Shown here in pieces: positions 43,617-55,818 of a stretch of 64,000 nucleotides of DNA (within the stretch, counting starts at the first letter, position 1; every line of letters starts with the position of its first letter). Where the stretch lies: contig JAUCBJ010000608.1 in assembly GCA_032718475.1 (NCBI GenBank), positions 23,925 to 87,924 on the forward strand, written 5' to 3'. The notes below the pieces were generated by a model, which worked only from the letters and a program-made list of their open reading frames with translations, was not told the DNA's origin and made no database searches. This DNA is from Nemertoderma westbladi (taxonomy: Eukaryota; Xenacoelomorpha; Nemertodermatida; Nemertodermatidae). Both the position numbers and the translations under genes were made by a program.

Positions 43617-46244
43617 TTAATAGGCAGGTTCGTTACTATGTAATCAATATTGGATACTGAGTTACATTTTTGAGCACATCCTGTAGACACTATAAAATTG
43701 CAATAACCTTGTGATCTTGCAATGCCCATGAGCACGGCATTTTCTTAAATTACTCGCCAACATTTTCTACTGCGATGTTCTTTCAACACATGTATTTCAA
43801 TTTAAGAAATTCCACCAAAAATACAATTTTTTACTTTTTTCGGAGGGGAAAAAGTAAAATCAATGCCATCCATCCTATGGGTTAGTTTTTTCCCTTGGGA
43901 AAAGTACTCCTTTTTATCCCGAATCCCGAGCGAAAATTAACCATTATTTATGAATCTAAAAATAACCCTTATTTAGGAATATATTTATGCTTTCATTATT
44001 CAACTAAAGGCGCTTAATAATGTGTTTTCGACGATATCAAAGTCGAACAGCAGTTATTCCCAAACTTTATAGCGATTCGTTAGTAGTGATGGAAATCTGG
44101 CCAGGCAAGTGAATTCGTTTTAAAATAGTTGAGAGTACATTTATCATATAAGTAACTGGACAACAATAAATGCCATATCTATATAATAATACTAGCACGC
44201 AGCTATATATAAACAAAATCTTCCAGCATTTGGTGTATTTATTAAAAGGAATAAGCCTTCGCGCATATGTAAAACCATTCAACATTCGAATGCCCATATT
44301 ATCTCAGCTATTGAACGCACTGCGCACTGCCATATTTCCATCCAACAAATCACTATGACGTTGAATAATAACTGCGGTGTAACTGGTACAATATCGATGG
44401 AGACGCAATTTTTAAACGCTTGTAGCTAAAGAATGAAAGCAAAAATATAAATTCTGACTCACCCAGTGAGAAGGAGGGAGGTGAAACTATCTCTATTTCA
44501 TGCAATTCCAATGCAATCAATGCATAATCATAATTCCATGCAATCTAATTAAGATTTGGAGAGAGGCATGCACCTGAATAAAAACATTATATCTCAGTCC
44601 ATGATACTGTGTAGTTTTATGCATTTATTGTTATAATTACACTGGTGGAGGAATCACCAGATCTAGGGCACACGATATCGATTTCGGATTATATATGTTG
44701 TGTTTTCAATGACTGGTGATTCATCTCTTATAACTCAGTAAACCGGGAAGCCTATGTGACAGTTACCTAGCCAGGCAGTATCACTGGAGAAATGCATAAA
44801 CATACATGAACTTCACACAAAAAACAAAACTAACAACCTCAGTGTAAATAATAAAAAAAAAGAATAAATACAAATCCTTAAATGTATCCCACATCATATA
44901 TACCATTATGTAATTTCCCAACAACTGTGTAATCAATTTATCAGCATTACACACATAATACACAAAGCAAAAGGCTATCTCAACCACTGTAAGTCCTACA
45001 TGGATGTAATCCTAGACGTTCGTGTAATACTGTACAATACAGGAGGCACCTGTTTCGGTTCATATCAAAATTTACATTTCAGACGAAGTACTATTAAATT
45101 GAGTATGCTATGCTTTATAAAATATGATACTAAATTGTCATGTTTGATTAAAAGTTCAGCTCTAATTTTAATCCTTCGATTTTCTGCTCCGATTATAATC
45201 AAAGTATATCATACAGTAGCAGCTGGCTGTACTCTCTGCACATGTGTTTCAATACTAGGATAATCAAGATACCGGTGCAGTTATTGTTATAGAAAATATA
45301 TATGTTATGCCTTCCCATTCGTTAGATAAACATCATCAATGAAGATATATACACTAAATAAAATGACATGCAAAAAAAACTAACTAAATTAGACAATTAA
45401 TAGTTGATAATCATGGAACATTAATAGGTAATTTTCCTAAAAAATTTTCCTAATTTTGCTAAAGCATTTCCAAATAAATAATAGAAAAATGTATTAGTGT
45501 CAGATGATCACTTCTCCAGTTCTTTTAGTATTCTTCCCTGTACACAGAGTCTGCTAAATGATTGAAACTCACGTAATTAAATATTATTGAAGTACACGCT
45601 TACGCAATTACACATAAATTAATTCAAGCTACAGTACGTTGTCTACTAATTTCAGAGAATAATTAAGGTTGAATCAGTTAATCTCTTAGCCATAATATTT
45701 ACAATGTTATAGCAGTTATGTTACCAGCTAGCTGGTGGCAACACATCATTAGTGTTTTGTTGTGTTTGAAATCGGCAGATCTGAAAGAGCTTAACATGAA
45801 TTTATTTTGTTAAGTTGGGTTTCAAGCTGTTTGTGGAGTTTCCATACAATGTTATCATTGATCATCCTGATTATGCCTTGGTGGCTCTATATTGGTAAAA
45901 TAGTATGGCCGATACAGAAAATTAAGTGAATACAGTTCATTATCGTTAAAATTACATTTGATAAAAATGGACCGAACACCAGAGAAGAAAATGCAATTAA
46001 CAATATAACAGAAATGGTGTCACGCTGCGGGTTAGAACCATTATATTATTATTTCTTAAACTGTCTGATTCGAATAATAATCAATGTTTATCTCGAATCC
46101 TGTCCCCATTAATTATCTGGTGGTATTCACGTACAATACCTATATATATATAGGGTTACTGCTCGCTCAATCAACCGGATTCTATTTGTACCTTATCGTT
46201 CCCCTAAAGATAACCTTGACGTGTATTGTTTAGTGGTACCTTAC
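43617..46244. other. Intronic DNA next to the TM3 exon, with a fold-back repeat at 44.05-44.6 kb
   Basis: At 44050-44105 and, inverted, 44330-44385 related arms occur (CAGTTATT, ATAGCGATT / ATAGTGATT, GATGGAAAT), so this copy of the 28.6-kb repeat folds back on itself. The rest is AT-rich with no coding frame that could be supported. Confidence 0.55.
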
Positions 46245-46419
46245 CTGTCCAAAGTGATAACCAGGAGTGAGTTTGTGGATATGTACAGAGATAGAGGTTT
46301 GATCACCGCTGTGATTTTGCACATTGTTACCCCGAAAATCCACTGTCCGTTTAGGTAGTAGCTCAAATAGAGTGGAGCACATACCAACGCAACAATAAGG
46401 TCACTTAAAGCTAAGTTAC
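46245..46419 (-). CDS. PROKR-like: GPCR exon: TM2, ECL1 and TM3 ending in DR(L)
   Basis: Acceptor TTTTGGTTTCAG; donor AG|GTAAGG. It enters in phase 1 and exits in phase 2, so the Arg of DRL is split across the 33-kb intron. TM2 is GNLALSDLIVALVCAPLYL with the conserved LAxSD Asp. ECL1 has NGQWIFG, and TM3 begins with the disulfide Cys (TMCK). SLYISTNSLLVITLDR matches the TM3 style of prokineticin receptors (SLYxSTNxLL). The usual DRY is DRL here. Confidence 0.92.
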
Positions 46420-46581
46420 CTGAAACCAAAACAACAACCTGATTATATTATTGTCAAGATAGTTCTTATTCAGATTCTTAATAAGGGCATGTTTTTCCTG
46501 ATAATTGATTCACCATTTTATATAACTGGATTTTACAAATTCATATTGCATGATTCTACAGTATAAACATAACTCACTTAC

Positions 46582-46699
46582 CTATAAGGAAGTTAGGTGT
46601 CGTTCGCATTCGTTTAAAATAGATTATTATGGCAACAAGAAGTATATTGGCAAATCCACATACAACAATCATAACCACATAGAGAAAACCTAGGAATAT
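46582..46699 (-). CDS. PROKR-like: GPCR exon: TM1 and first intracellular loop
   Basis: Acceptor CTACTTTCCAG; donor ATAG|GTAAGT. It enters in phase 0 and exits in phase 1, matching the next exon 162 bp away. TM1 is FLGFLYVVMIVVCGFANILL with the conserved Asn (usual GN, here AN), then VAIIIYFKRMRTTPNFLIG forms ICL1 into TM2. The extracellular N-terminus and start codon must lie in an exon further right (above 46711) or beyond the window; no phase 0 partner could be fixed. Confidence 0.88.
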
Positions 46700-49600
46700 C
46701 TGGAAAGTAGTAAAGATAATATATATCCCTTAATATGATGGTATCAGGTTGCTATGTAGCCATAATATTGAAAGAGATTCGAACTGTCCCTTTCAGCTGT
46801 GTGTTAAACTCACAGAGCAGAACAGCATAGTTATACATACAGTAGTTATACTTAGTTGTACCCGTTTTCCGATTTTTATCATTTCATATGCTTGCCAATA
46901 GATGTTGCTGCTGCAGCAAAAAGACAATTCAATGATTCATTACGTTTTATTTTATTCTAAACTTTCACTATTGTCTACATCCATTGCCATATTCCATATC
47001 TTTAACCCTATCCATACCGGGGGGGGGGGGGGGACTTTTGGAGACGCACTTTATTTGATTGCTTGGATCAAAGCCAAACCACATTTATTGCAAGTGAAAT
47101 TCCGTTACTTTTCCTAAAATTTATTATTCTTTATCTTAAAACAAAAATTAATTTTAATATTATTATTTATGACCATAAAAATGACTCGTAAACTGACCTG
47201 TCTCTGAAACTGTCATATTATTGCTGAACTATTGTAGGAGGGAAATTTAAAATTCAATCAATTTAATATTAGAATTAATTCGAATTCAATTAAATTCAAT
47301 TCAATTAGAATTAAAAATATTTTCATCCCTCTTTCTACAATTTTCGTATTCAAAAATATCGAAAAAAGATTCAATAATAGTGGTGACATTTGACTCCTTA
47401 ACCTTACACACAATTATATTTGTATATTTTCACCCAACACGTCAGCTTGTCATAACTCTTTGTTAGAAGCAAGGTGGGAGCTCAAGGCGTAAATATTATT
47501 CTCCTGCATCGGATTGTGCAGCAACTCTATCGTTACGGTATCCTCAAGAGAGAGAGAAATCTAAGAGTTGAAGTGTTGTGTAGCTAATGTTATTGCGAGA
47601 TTCCATCTCGTGTTCTATCTCAAGTCCTTGATGACGCAAAGGTAAAATTGGATCTTTAAAAAAACCATGACATGACAGATGATTGATACATATCATACCT
47701 TAGCACACCCAAGAAAAAAAAAACACTACATTTCTGCCTCTGTTCTGATATTCATTGTAATATTATTTATATGTCCTATATACAGATAACATATAGATTT
47801 TATTAAAATAAATTGGTTTTGTATAATTAAATAAGTTGCTCTTGTATGCAATGATAAGGAGATTATATAAAACTAATATTGAAAGAAATAATTTAAGACG
47901 GATTCCAGTAGTCTTACCTAATATTAATCAGTATTGCATGTTCGTTTTAGTTAATATTCAGTTTAATGAATTCTAGAGCACTTAAAGCTTGAATGTGGCA
48001 ATATTTCCTATTACAGGATTACCTTTTAACAAAATTCTTAATTAGTTTTTACAAACAAAGCGATGTAAATGCATGTATGTGTAGGCAGCCTCCCAATATA
48101 CACTACAATACACATATCTGAGAATTATTATAGCACCTTTTGTGAGATTAGTGTTTGCCATCCTTAGTGAAAATATATTTCTTTAATCTAGTGTGTTTGA
48201 CCAATATAAATCTAAATCCCTCAGAATGAATAAGTGTTATTTCGTAGCTAACAGAGCCAGATAGATAATAATTCCGTGTCCAATCACCTCAATGTGACCT
48301 GGGGTCGTATGCATCAGATTTGATTATACATGAAACTACAGAAATTGAATCATGAATTAGTATGAATTCGTACTACAGTTAGCTTAGACGAATATAGTTA
48401 TTCACCAATATTGTACGCACCAATGTAGCACATTCTAATCTAATACAGTAGTTGTCGATCTAATGTACAGTATGTTAGAGTACAGTAGATTGAGGTAAGC
48501 TGCCTGTCAGACTGGAAAAGCCTAATACTGTCGCTACCGGTAGGTACCTACTGTATCGTATCTGGTTACGGTAGTAAATAAAGTGAAACTGTAATTATAT
48601 TGTAGTACATTTAAGGTGTGGATGTTGACGTTAATTATTATTGCTGCCTTACTGTACAGCGCTAACACCTTGTGTATTCAGTCAGTTAGTTAGTCATTAG
48701 TCTATGTTCTTCTGTATATTGCTGTTCGAGTCTGATAGTAACGTCAGTCCAGTCAGTCACTAGGGCCTATGTTCTGTTTAGAAGACCTCATTACTGTAGG
48801 GTAGAAACTTTAATCAAAGAATGACCAAGTTGAATTATTTTTCTTAATGTTAAGTTCCAAAGCTAAACATCGGTTTTCACATAAAATGTACCCCAATCCT
48901 AAGGCGCGCTCCTTTGTCGTGGATCGCCCCAAACTGAAATGAAGTCTTTCCTCCTACAATTATTAATTTAATTGACTACCTACATTGATACCGGGTCTGA
49001 GCTACTGTACATTACCCTGATAAAAGGCCAGACTGACTGATTTTAGTTAGATTTTAATCTAATTTACAACTGTACTAGTAGTAGGTAAATTAGATTGTAC
49101 TTATTTACGAACTTATTAAATCGTTATAATCTTGGTAAATACGGTTTAGATTGTGTTTCAAACAAAGAAGTGTCAACCTGCTTGTTCAGCCTAATTAGAG
49201 CGCTTGGTGCGTACGACCCCAGAACAATTCAGTAAGGGTTATTTGATGCATGGGTGCCGAGACAAATACGTATCGATTTTATAAAATATACAGTATTTGT
49301 ACCAGTGTTGCAAAATGTGTGTAAATGTAAATGAGTTGGAACTTTACAAAAAAAATCGATAACAAACATTTACTGTATGTATGGCATCATGCACCCAAAC
49401 TCAGAAGAATCGAATCGAATTTTAATTATTTACTGCGCAAGGTCGGATGTGTGACCCTCATTATTTTCTGTCCAACAATCAACAAAATTTGAAAATATTC
49501 ATAGCATATTTACCCATCTTTCCTGGTACCACCATCCAATTAAAACATAGTTTTTTAAATTAAAGTGTAGCAAATATATACATAATAAGAATGTTATATG

Positions 49601-49931
49601 AGGCCTTCCCTACATGGAGCATACAGTGCAGTATGATTATGATTAGTTGTACATAAAGGTCAGGTGTTTTTATAATTTAACGATGTTTTTAGTAAGTTTT
49701 TCTGAGTAACATCAATTAGATTCCATAAAAAGGTAAATTGTTGATACTCTTGCATTGAATTCGGATGTAAATTAACTCAATTATTTTAGCCTTAATTATA
49801 ATCTGTGGATTTTAGTCAGTTGTTGATTAGAGTTCAGGGACACTATCGTAAAGCCAAACCTAACGCACCACTTACTATATACTGCCTGGCGGTAACTGTT
49901 TCCAGGATCTAGTATCATCATTCAATATTAA
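46700..49931. other. 5' flank or first intron of the GPCR gene, nothing recognised
   Basis: AT-rich, with a 15-nt G run at 47019-47033. Scanned on - for an exon ending in phase 0 before a donor; none was convincing. The promoter and N-terminal exon may be here but could not be identified. Confidence 0.45.
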
Positions 49932-50228
49932 GATGACCATAATAAATTATTTCCAAAACGGGACATGGCAAATAAGCGGTGCTGCAGGCGAGAGAAACGT
50001 GCAAATACACCGCGGGCGAAGAGAGCGAAATTTCTTTGGAGTTTTGTGTGTTTTTTGAAATTGGGAAACTCTAACCATAAACCCGGGACAAAAGCGGGAC
50101 ATTTGATCTAAACTGGGACAATTAGGTGTCCCAAGAGAAACCCTTGGGACACCGGCACAAGCCACTCAAAAACGGGACAGTCCCAACAAACCGGGACCCA
50201 TGGGGTCACCTTATTATAATAAGGTGAC
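49932..50228. mobile_element. Candidate short non-autonomous DNA element with GGGAC motifs
   Basis: A ~297-bp segment is rich in CGGGACA/TGTCCC motifs in both orientations. It contains a 10-bp hairpin (GTGTCCCAAG / CTTGGGACAC, 50126-50152) and ends in a perfect 24-bp palindrome (50205-50228). The composition is sharply different from the AT-rich surroundings. Its superfamily is not known to me. Confidence 0.45.
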
Positions 50229-50345
50229 TATTAAGTTGATAATTAATATTAATTATCTTAATTGGTGGAATATTTTAAGTCACCTGTGATTTAAAGTAAG
50301 GACACCTTATTCAAATTATCCGAGCTTGATAGCTCTCAAACCAAC

Positions 50346-50562
50346 CTGCTTGATTAATGCGACACACATAATTGATATCGATGTTACAGTAATTAATTTT
50401 ACTAACTTTTATCCAAAGTGGAATTGTTATTCCATCTGATTCATAATTGTTCATTAAATTATTAATACTCATCATGTGTTGGTTGGCTAGTGGGCATCCA
50501 GTTTCTTTGTATATCTGCTGAAACTGGGCTATTCCAATATCTGGCCGGGTGGTAATGTTATA
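50346..50562 (-). CDS. Candidate internal exon, extracellular-type sequence, gene unknown
   Basis: On - a good acceptor (CGATTTTGTTTCAG) opens a frame: YNITTRPDIGIAQFQQIY, then GCPLANQHMMSINNLM, then a TIPLWIKVSKINYCNIDIN stretch and YVCRINQAG before a possible donor GCAG|GTTGGT. It has an N-glycosylation sequon (NIT) and three Cys, as in an extracellular domain. It lies upstream of the GPCR TM1 exon on the same strand and could belong to that receptor's N-terminus or to another gene. An alternative donor (AAA|GTTAGT) would exit in phase 0, which would fit TM1. Weak evidence. Confidence 0.25.
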
Positions 50563-51311
50563 CTGAAACAAAATCGACAGAATGTCAGAATGTTATATTA
50601 TACATAAACAACATATAATAATATCATGTAGAAATATTGAGAATTCTAATAATTTTCCATCCAGTAATGAAAACATACATCCAGTTAATGTTTGTAACCC
50701 TTGTTAAGTAAGAAAGTATTAACAAGCATACAACCCACTCCTTCACCAAAAGGAAGATGATATTTCTGTTGTTAAATAGGAAGCGAAAGGAAGATAAAGT
50801 CCTAAATGTTCCTACTTTGGTTCTCGAGGAAAAATAATAATTCTTCAATGTATATCCAGTTATGATAATCCAGGGGTCAAAGGTCGAATACCTCAACCCA
50901 GTCTAAATGCAGGTTGACTACCGGTATTGGTTCTAAGAAACCGGTAGTCTTCCCACTAAATCCACCAAGTACGGTGTTGTATCAGATCTTTACTCTGTAT
51001 AAAATAGTAATCCTCATATATATAATAATAGTATACTCAGACAAAAGTAGCACAACAGACAGTTGGAACTCATGACAGCTGTACTCACTCAGCCTGTACA
51101 GCTGTACCACTACAACACAAAGTCCCTCCGACCGTACCGGTACCTCGCAGAGTCAGACTCTCGCCCAAAAGTCAAACCCATCACCATAACCTACAGCAAC
51201 TCCCCCATTCAAGGGATAATTCATATACTTGACTCTTTACTTGACTCTTTACTTTACTGGTTATATAACAGTAAATATTGCAGTTTATTTCCTCTTTCCT
51301 GATTTCCAGTT
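50563..51311. other. No gene recognised
   Basis: AT-rich sequence between the candidate exon and the old gypsy copy. Short frames on both strands have no domain. Confidence 0.4.
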
Positions 51312-51575
51312 TTATTGATCACCTGAAACGCTTTCACCAGTAACGCTTCGAGTTTGATTAATGTGTCTTCTAATAATAATCCCACCACAATCGACTTCGA
51401 GCCTCATAGAACTTGGCATCCGATGGACAGTAGCTTCCAGCCACTTCGGATTGCATCGACCACGTCCAACATTTGAGGTCAGGTCAGGTATTCTAGGTAA
51501 TTGATCAAGAAAACTTGCCACCTCCATGCAGCATAAAGGAGGTGCCACCTGTAGCTGCATAGACCCTCTTACTAG
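51312..51575 (-). pseudogene. C-terminal end of the old gypsy polyprotein, beyond the LINE
   Basis: The - frame contains KWLEATVHRM and IIIRRHINQTRSVTGE, in the style of a gypsy integrase C-terminal segment (chromatin-contacting, RRHxNQ box). It continues the integrase frame that stops at 54739 on the other side of the LINE. Confidence 0.6.
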
Positions 51576-51887
51576 GGCAAATCTGGTCCTGTAACTAGGA
51601 CCCCCATCGTTCTGGGATAAGGACGCCGTTGGTCCTGGATTAAGGACCCATATACTTGGCTGCTGGGGTATATGGCCTGGCCAGGCAGATGGTGATCTAC
51701 CAATGGCTGGTCAGGAGTAGAGTGTTCTCATGTCCACTCTGAGTACACTTCACTGCGACCTGCACCTGGCAGCAGGGGTCCAGGGCATGACCCAGCAGAA
51801 AAGCTGCACAGCCAATGGTGGGTCATGTGCGCCAGAGTAGATACGGGTGATGGGCCTCATATCTGACTCCACTGCGACACCCACCCT

Positions 51888-52376
51888 GTGGACACACAGG
51901 ACACACCTGATGAGGTTCTGATTAAGGACATGGGGGGAGGTTGGCGACTCGCCCTTGCGTCAGCAGATGATAGTGGCAATGGTGGTATTGGTCTATTGAT
52001 GAATCCAACTACACATGCAGCATTGGACAAAATAGACCAAATCTCTAACCGCATCATCCATTGCCACTTCTCATGTTCTGGAAGACTGGCTAAGAAGTTT
52101 CCTAAGGTGGTTCTGATTGTGTGCTACTCTCCAACTAGTGTTGCCCCTGTAGAGGAGGTGGAAAATTTCTACCACAATCTACATGCAGCTACTGATGGAG
52201 TGGATCAGCATGCATTTTTAACATTCCTGGGAGACTTTAATGCAAGTCTGCATCAATCACCTACATCGCCCTGCGTCTATAGCAATAGTGTTAACCGAAA
52301 TTCCGTCCATCTTCAGGATTTTATCTCTGGAAATGGATTGTTTTCGGCTGGAACCCAGTTCAAGAAGCGAACTTGA
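51888..52376 (+). pseudogene. LINE copy A endonuclease domain (apurinic/apyrimidinic type), partial
   Basis: The frame includes GGIGLLMNPTTHAALDKI, KVVLIVCYSPTS and TFLGDFNASL. GDFN is the catalytic signature of AP-type LINE endonucleases. The N-terminal part of the domain is missing, and the frame shifts after FKKRT. Confidence 0.8.
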
Positions 52377-52993
52377 AAGCTATGGACTCATAGTGGACCC
52401 AGTGGTCACAAGTCCCAGATAGACCATATTCTGTTTCGTAGGAATTACAGGAGCTCTATACAAGACTGTAATGCATTTACACTTCGACCCTTCTCCAGTG
52501 ATCACCGCCTTATTGTGGCCAAGGTAAGACTTAGTCTGCGTGCTAGCAGAACAACGAAATCTGCCTTGCCGACCAGAATGACTGGTCCTCTCTATTGCAA
52601 CAGCCAAGTGTGAGATCCAGCTTCACACTACAGCTGAGCAACAGGTATGAGGTTCTTGCCTCTGAGGCGGCAGATCACTGTGAGGGCTATACTGCCTTCA
52701 CAGTAGCAGTTAAGTTAGCAGCTGCAGAAACAGTTCCTGTATACCCTCGAAACAGGAAAAGGGCCCCCTGGACTGACAACAAAATCTAGAAGTGCCGAAA
52801 TGACCTATATAAGGCGCAGAAAGAGTCCCGACTCAAACAGACTACAGCAGCCAAGAATGCAGTTAAGGCTGCATCTAGGTCCCTGAACAGGCAGTACTCT
52901 GTTAGTCTACAGGAGCTAATAAACCAACAGGTTGATGCCATCAATGATGCCGACGACAGCAGGCAATCATCCCAGGCATGGAAATCGATCAAC

Positions 52994-53929
52994 TTGCTTA
53001 CTGGGCGGAAAAGCCAACCAACCACCAAGGTTAAGGCTGAATCACCAGCAGATCGCCTCAATGGTTGGAAGGCCCACTTTGAAAAGCTCCTCAATAATGA
53101 CAGGGTATTGCCTGATAACTTTATAGAAGTAAAAGTGTCTGAGTCTGTACTACCAGATATTCCCATTGGCGATATCTCCTTTGCAGAAGTGAAGGCTGCT
53201 GCAAAGAGCATTAAGATCAATCGTGCCAGTGGAGTAGATGGTGTTCCCCCTGAGGTCTTTAAAATACCTGAGTGTTTAAAGCTCATCTATCCAATCATAG
53301 TAGACATGTACCAAAACCGAACAACAAGAGTCCCACAAGAAATGAAAACTAATAAGTTGATGCCAGATCCCAAGAAGGGCAACCTAACACTCTATGGTTC
53401 TTTTCGGGGAATCTCATTGATCTCGATTGCTGCAAAGCTATACAATATAATTCTATTAAATCGCATCAGGGGTCCCATTGAGAGACTGCTCCGTGGAAAT
53501 CAGAATGGGTTCCGTAATGGTCGTGGGTCCATGGAACCCATTTTGGCACTTAGAAGGATAATTGAAGAGTTATCAAAAAAGAAAGACAGGCATCTGGCTG
53601 TTATCTTTGTTGACTTCTTCAAGGCCTTTGATTCAGTCTCCCGCTCACGTATGTTCAGCATACTTTCATTATATGGGATTCCTGATGAAATTATTGCAGC
53701 AATCAGATCAGTATACGATGGTTCGACAAAATTTGTGTTTACTGTTGATGGTGACACAGAACCATTTGAAGTGTTATGGGGCGTCGTCCAGGGAAACACA
53801 CGTGCACCATTCTTATTCATAATTGTGGTTGACTATGTTCTACGCATGTCCTTAGATCATCATAATGATGATGGGGTGATGATAACTCCACCTACTGGCT
53901 CCAGAAGTCGAGGAAATCCTGCCAAGTAG
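52994..53929 (+). pseudogene. LINE copy A reverse transcriptase, stop just before the catalytic FADD
   Basis: The frame runs from a KAHFEKLLNN linker through SGVDGVPPEVFKIPECLKL, RGISLISIAAKLYN, GNQNGFRNGRGSM, VIFVDFFKAFDSVSR and LFIIVVDYVLRMSLDHHN. Compared with LINE copy B (42827-42845), ~14 bp is lost after CCTGCCAAG, which puts a TAG immediately before the DFADD box. The C-terminal region follows in another frame (54052-54711). Confidence 0.88.
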
Positions 53930-54051
53930 ACTTTGCTGATGACTTAGGAGTACTCTCAGAATTACTAGAGGGAGCCCAACGGCTCCTCAGCTCATTAGAA
54001 CATGCTGCTTCTAGTGTTGGTCTTTTTATTAACTCCAGAAAGACCAAAATT

Positions 54052-54711
54052 TTGACAGTTAACTTTGAAAGTTCTCAGCAAGTCTCTGGTCGGATGAGCA
54101 TAAGCTCAAAGGATGGTATGCTTGAGCATGTGGACGACTTCTGTTACCTGAGATCATGGATCCGGAAGTCAGGTGAGGACCTTCGAATACGTAAGGGAAA
54201 GGCATGGGCAGCCTTGAATAGGCTTTCCAGGATTTGGAAGTCACCGAGAATTAATCGGAAACTTAAGGTCCGATTACTTAGAGCAGCAGTAGTTCCAGTA
54301 CTCCTCTATGGGAGTCCATGCTGGTCTCTAACTGCTGAGGATACCAAATCTCTGGATGGCACATTCACAAGAATGCTACGCCGGGTTCATTGTGTCAAGT
54401 ACAATGCACACATCTCCAACCAGACACTATATAACATTGGAGGTGTCTCATTGGTTCTCCCAAGCTTGACACTAGAACAAAATTGCCTCCGCTTTGCAGG
54501 ACATTGCCTTCGCCGTGAGGACCAGCCAGTGCATAATCTTGTACTTTGGCAGCCTCATGGAGTGAATAAGCATGGTGGACAGCCCATGACTTTCTTGAGA
54601 CGCATCTTAAAGGACACTGGTCTTGAAGATGCGGATGATCTAGCAAATGTCATGGGTGATAGGGAGTTGTGGCGGCGCAATTTTGTCGACAAGCCGGCAC
54701 AGCATTCTTAA
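54052..54711 (+). pseudogene. LINE copy A C-terminal region
   Basis: 219 residues after the RT: VDDFCYLRSWIRKSGEDL, KAWAALNRLSRIWKSPRI, LKVRLLRAAVVPVLLYGSP and a Cys/His-bearing end (CLRFAGHCLRREDQPVH). Similar to the thumb and C-terminal part of RTE-like proteins; ends at a stop ~27 bp before the element's end. Confidence 0.8.
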
Positions 54712-54738
54712 AAATGCAGCTGCAAAGCAGCATGCCGA

Positions 54739-55296
54739 TACTAGTACCCACACCTTATCTTCCGGTTTATACTTATTACCAAGTTGAGGAACATTTATGC
54801 GCTGTAAAGTTAAACGATTATGCAAAGAATAACCCATTAATATCTCAGCAGGCGACTTTTCTCCCTCCAATGGTGTAGCACGATATTTAAATAGAATTTC
54901 CTTCAATTTCATCGCACCATTCTGTGCTAGTGACTTTTTAACTGTACGGACACTACTTTCGGCCAATCCATTGGATTGAGGGTGGTAACTTGGATTCCAC
55001 AAATACTCTATTCCCCATTCATCCATCTTATTTGTGAACTCGGCACTGATAAATTGTGGTCCCCCATCGGAATGAATTTGAAGAGGAAAACCAAACCTAC
55101 TGAACCACTCAAACAGTTTAAGTAATGTTGCCTTTGATGTGGTAGAGTTCATTTTCTCAACTTCAATCCATTTACTACCACAATCCACCAGTATCAAATA
55201 ATCACTGCCATTGGAAGAAAAATAATCTACATGTAATCTCTCCCATGCATTATCGGTAACAGGCCATTCCACGAAAACTTGAGGGCTCGAAGTCAT
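54739..55296 (-). pseudogene. Old gypsy integrase core, cut by LINE copy A
   Basis: It shows the D,D,E core: LHVDYFSSNGSDYLILVD (first Asp), FPLQIHSDGGPQF (second Asp) and SNGLAESSVRTVKKSL (Glu). It then runs GEKSPAEILMGYSLHNRL and stops where LINE sequence begins. All three catalytic residues are present, but the protein is interrupted. Confidence 0.88.
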
Positions 55297-55334
55297 GTTC
55301 CTCTGACAAGTTTAGCAATAATTGGATACATCCT

Positions 55335-55568
55335 CTATTTGACTATCCAATTTAGGCTACCACACATATAATCTAGCTGGGACTTTATTCTCGTCGAACC
55401 CTGGTGTGTAGCATGTAATTCATCTAAATATCTTTGTCGAAGTGATGTTGGAATAACTATTCGCCCCCTCATGGGTAAAATACCATCCTCTATTGAGAAT
55501 GATAGTTTCTTGATCCAGAATCGCTTTAGTTTTTCAATCAGCCACTTCTCTACTCTTTCCTGTAACAA
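55335..55568 (-). pseudogene. Old gypsy integrase zinc-binding region
   Basis: The - frame contains LPMRGRIVIPTSLRQRYL and ELHATHQGSTRIKS, matching the His-His half of the HHCC site. The Cys pair lies past a frame break near 55300-55330. Confidence 0.75.
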
Positions 55569-55818
55569 CTTTATTACAACAGATACAGTAGAATCTCATC
55601 AAACATGTAACAACTTTATTATAACAGAACCTCATCACGCTTGGTTTCCTTTCTAACCTCTTCTAAATTTACAGGACCAACACCATCAGTTACAGTATTT
55701 ATTCTCTCCCAATCCGACGTTTCTGTTTTAACTGGCGCTCTACAACATCAACATTACTGTGGAGTTCACTTTTGCGATACTCTAGAGAGAAATTGAAAGC
55801 AGACAATCGTATCGAATA

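Larger units (their letters stand above)
12985..46244 (-). other. 33.3-kb GPCR intron packed with transposons
   Basis: Donor AG|GTAAGG (46245/46244) and acceptor TTACAG|G (12985/12984) frame this intron, between the TM3 and TM4 exons. It contains a full gypsy element on the gene's own strand, a full BEL derivative on the opposite strand, four LINE fragments, an integrase remnant, a solo LTR, fold-back elements and satellites. The two recent full-length insertions account for about 17.3 kb of it, so the intron was roughly half this size before them. Confidence 0.8.
51576..54738 (+). mobile_element. LINE copy A: longest copy of the family, with endonuclease and RT
   Basis: About 3.16 kb, flanked by TACTAG (51570-51575 and 54739-54744). 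It has ~310 bp of non-coding start, then an endonuclease part, RT and a C-terminal region in three or more broken frames. The 3' end is ...GTTGTGGCGGCGCAATTTTG... to GCATGCCGA, without a poly-A tail. The clade is not certain; the GDTLAPFLFIIVVDY and FADD style with an AP-type endonuclease fits RTE- or CR1-like LINEs. Defective, because frames are broken. Confidence 0.9.
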
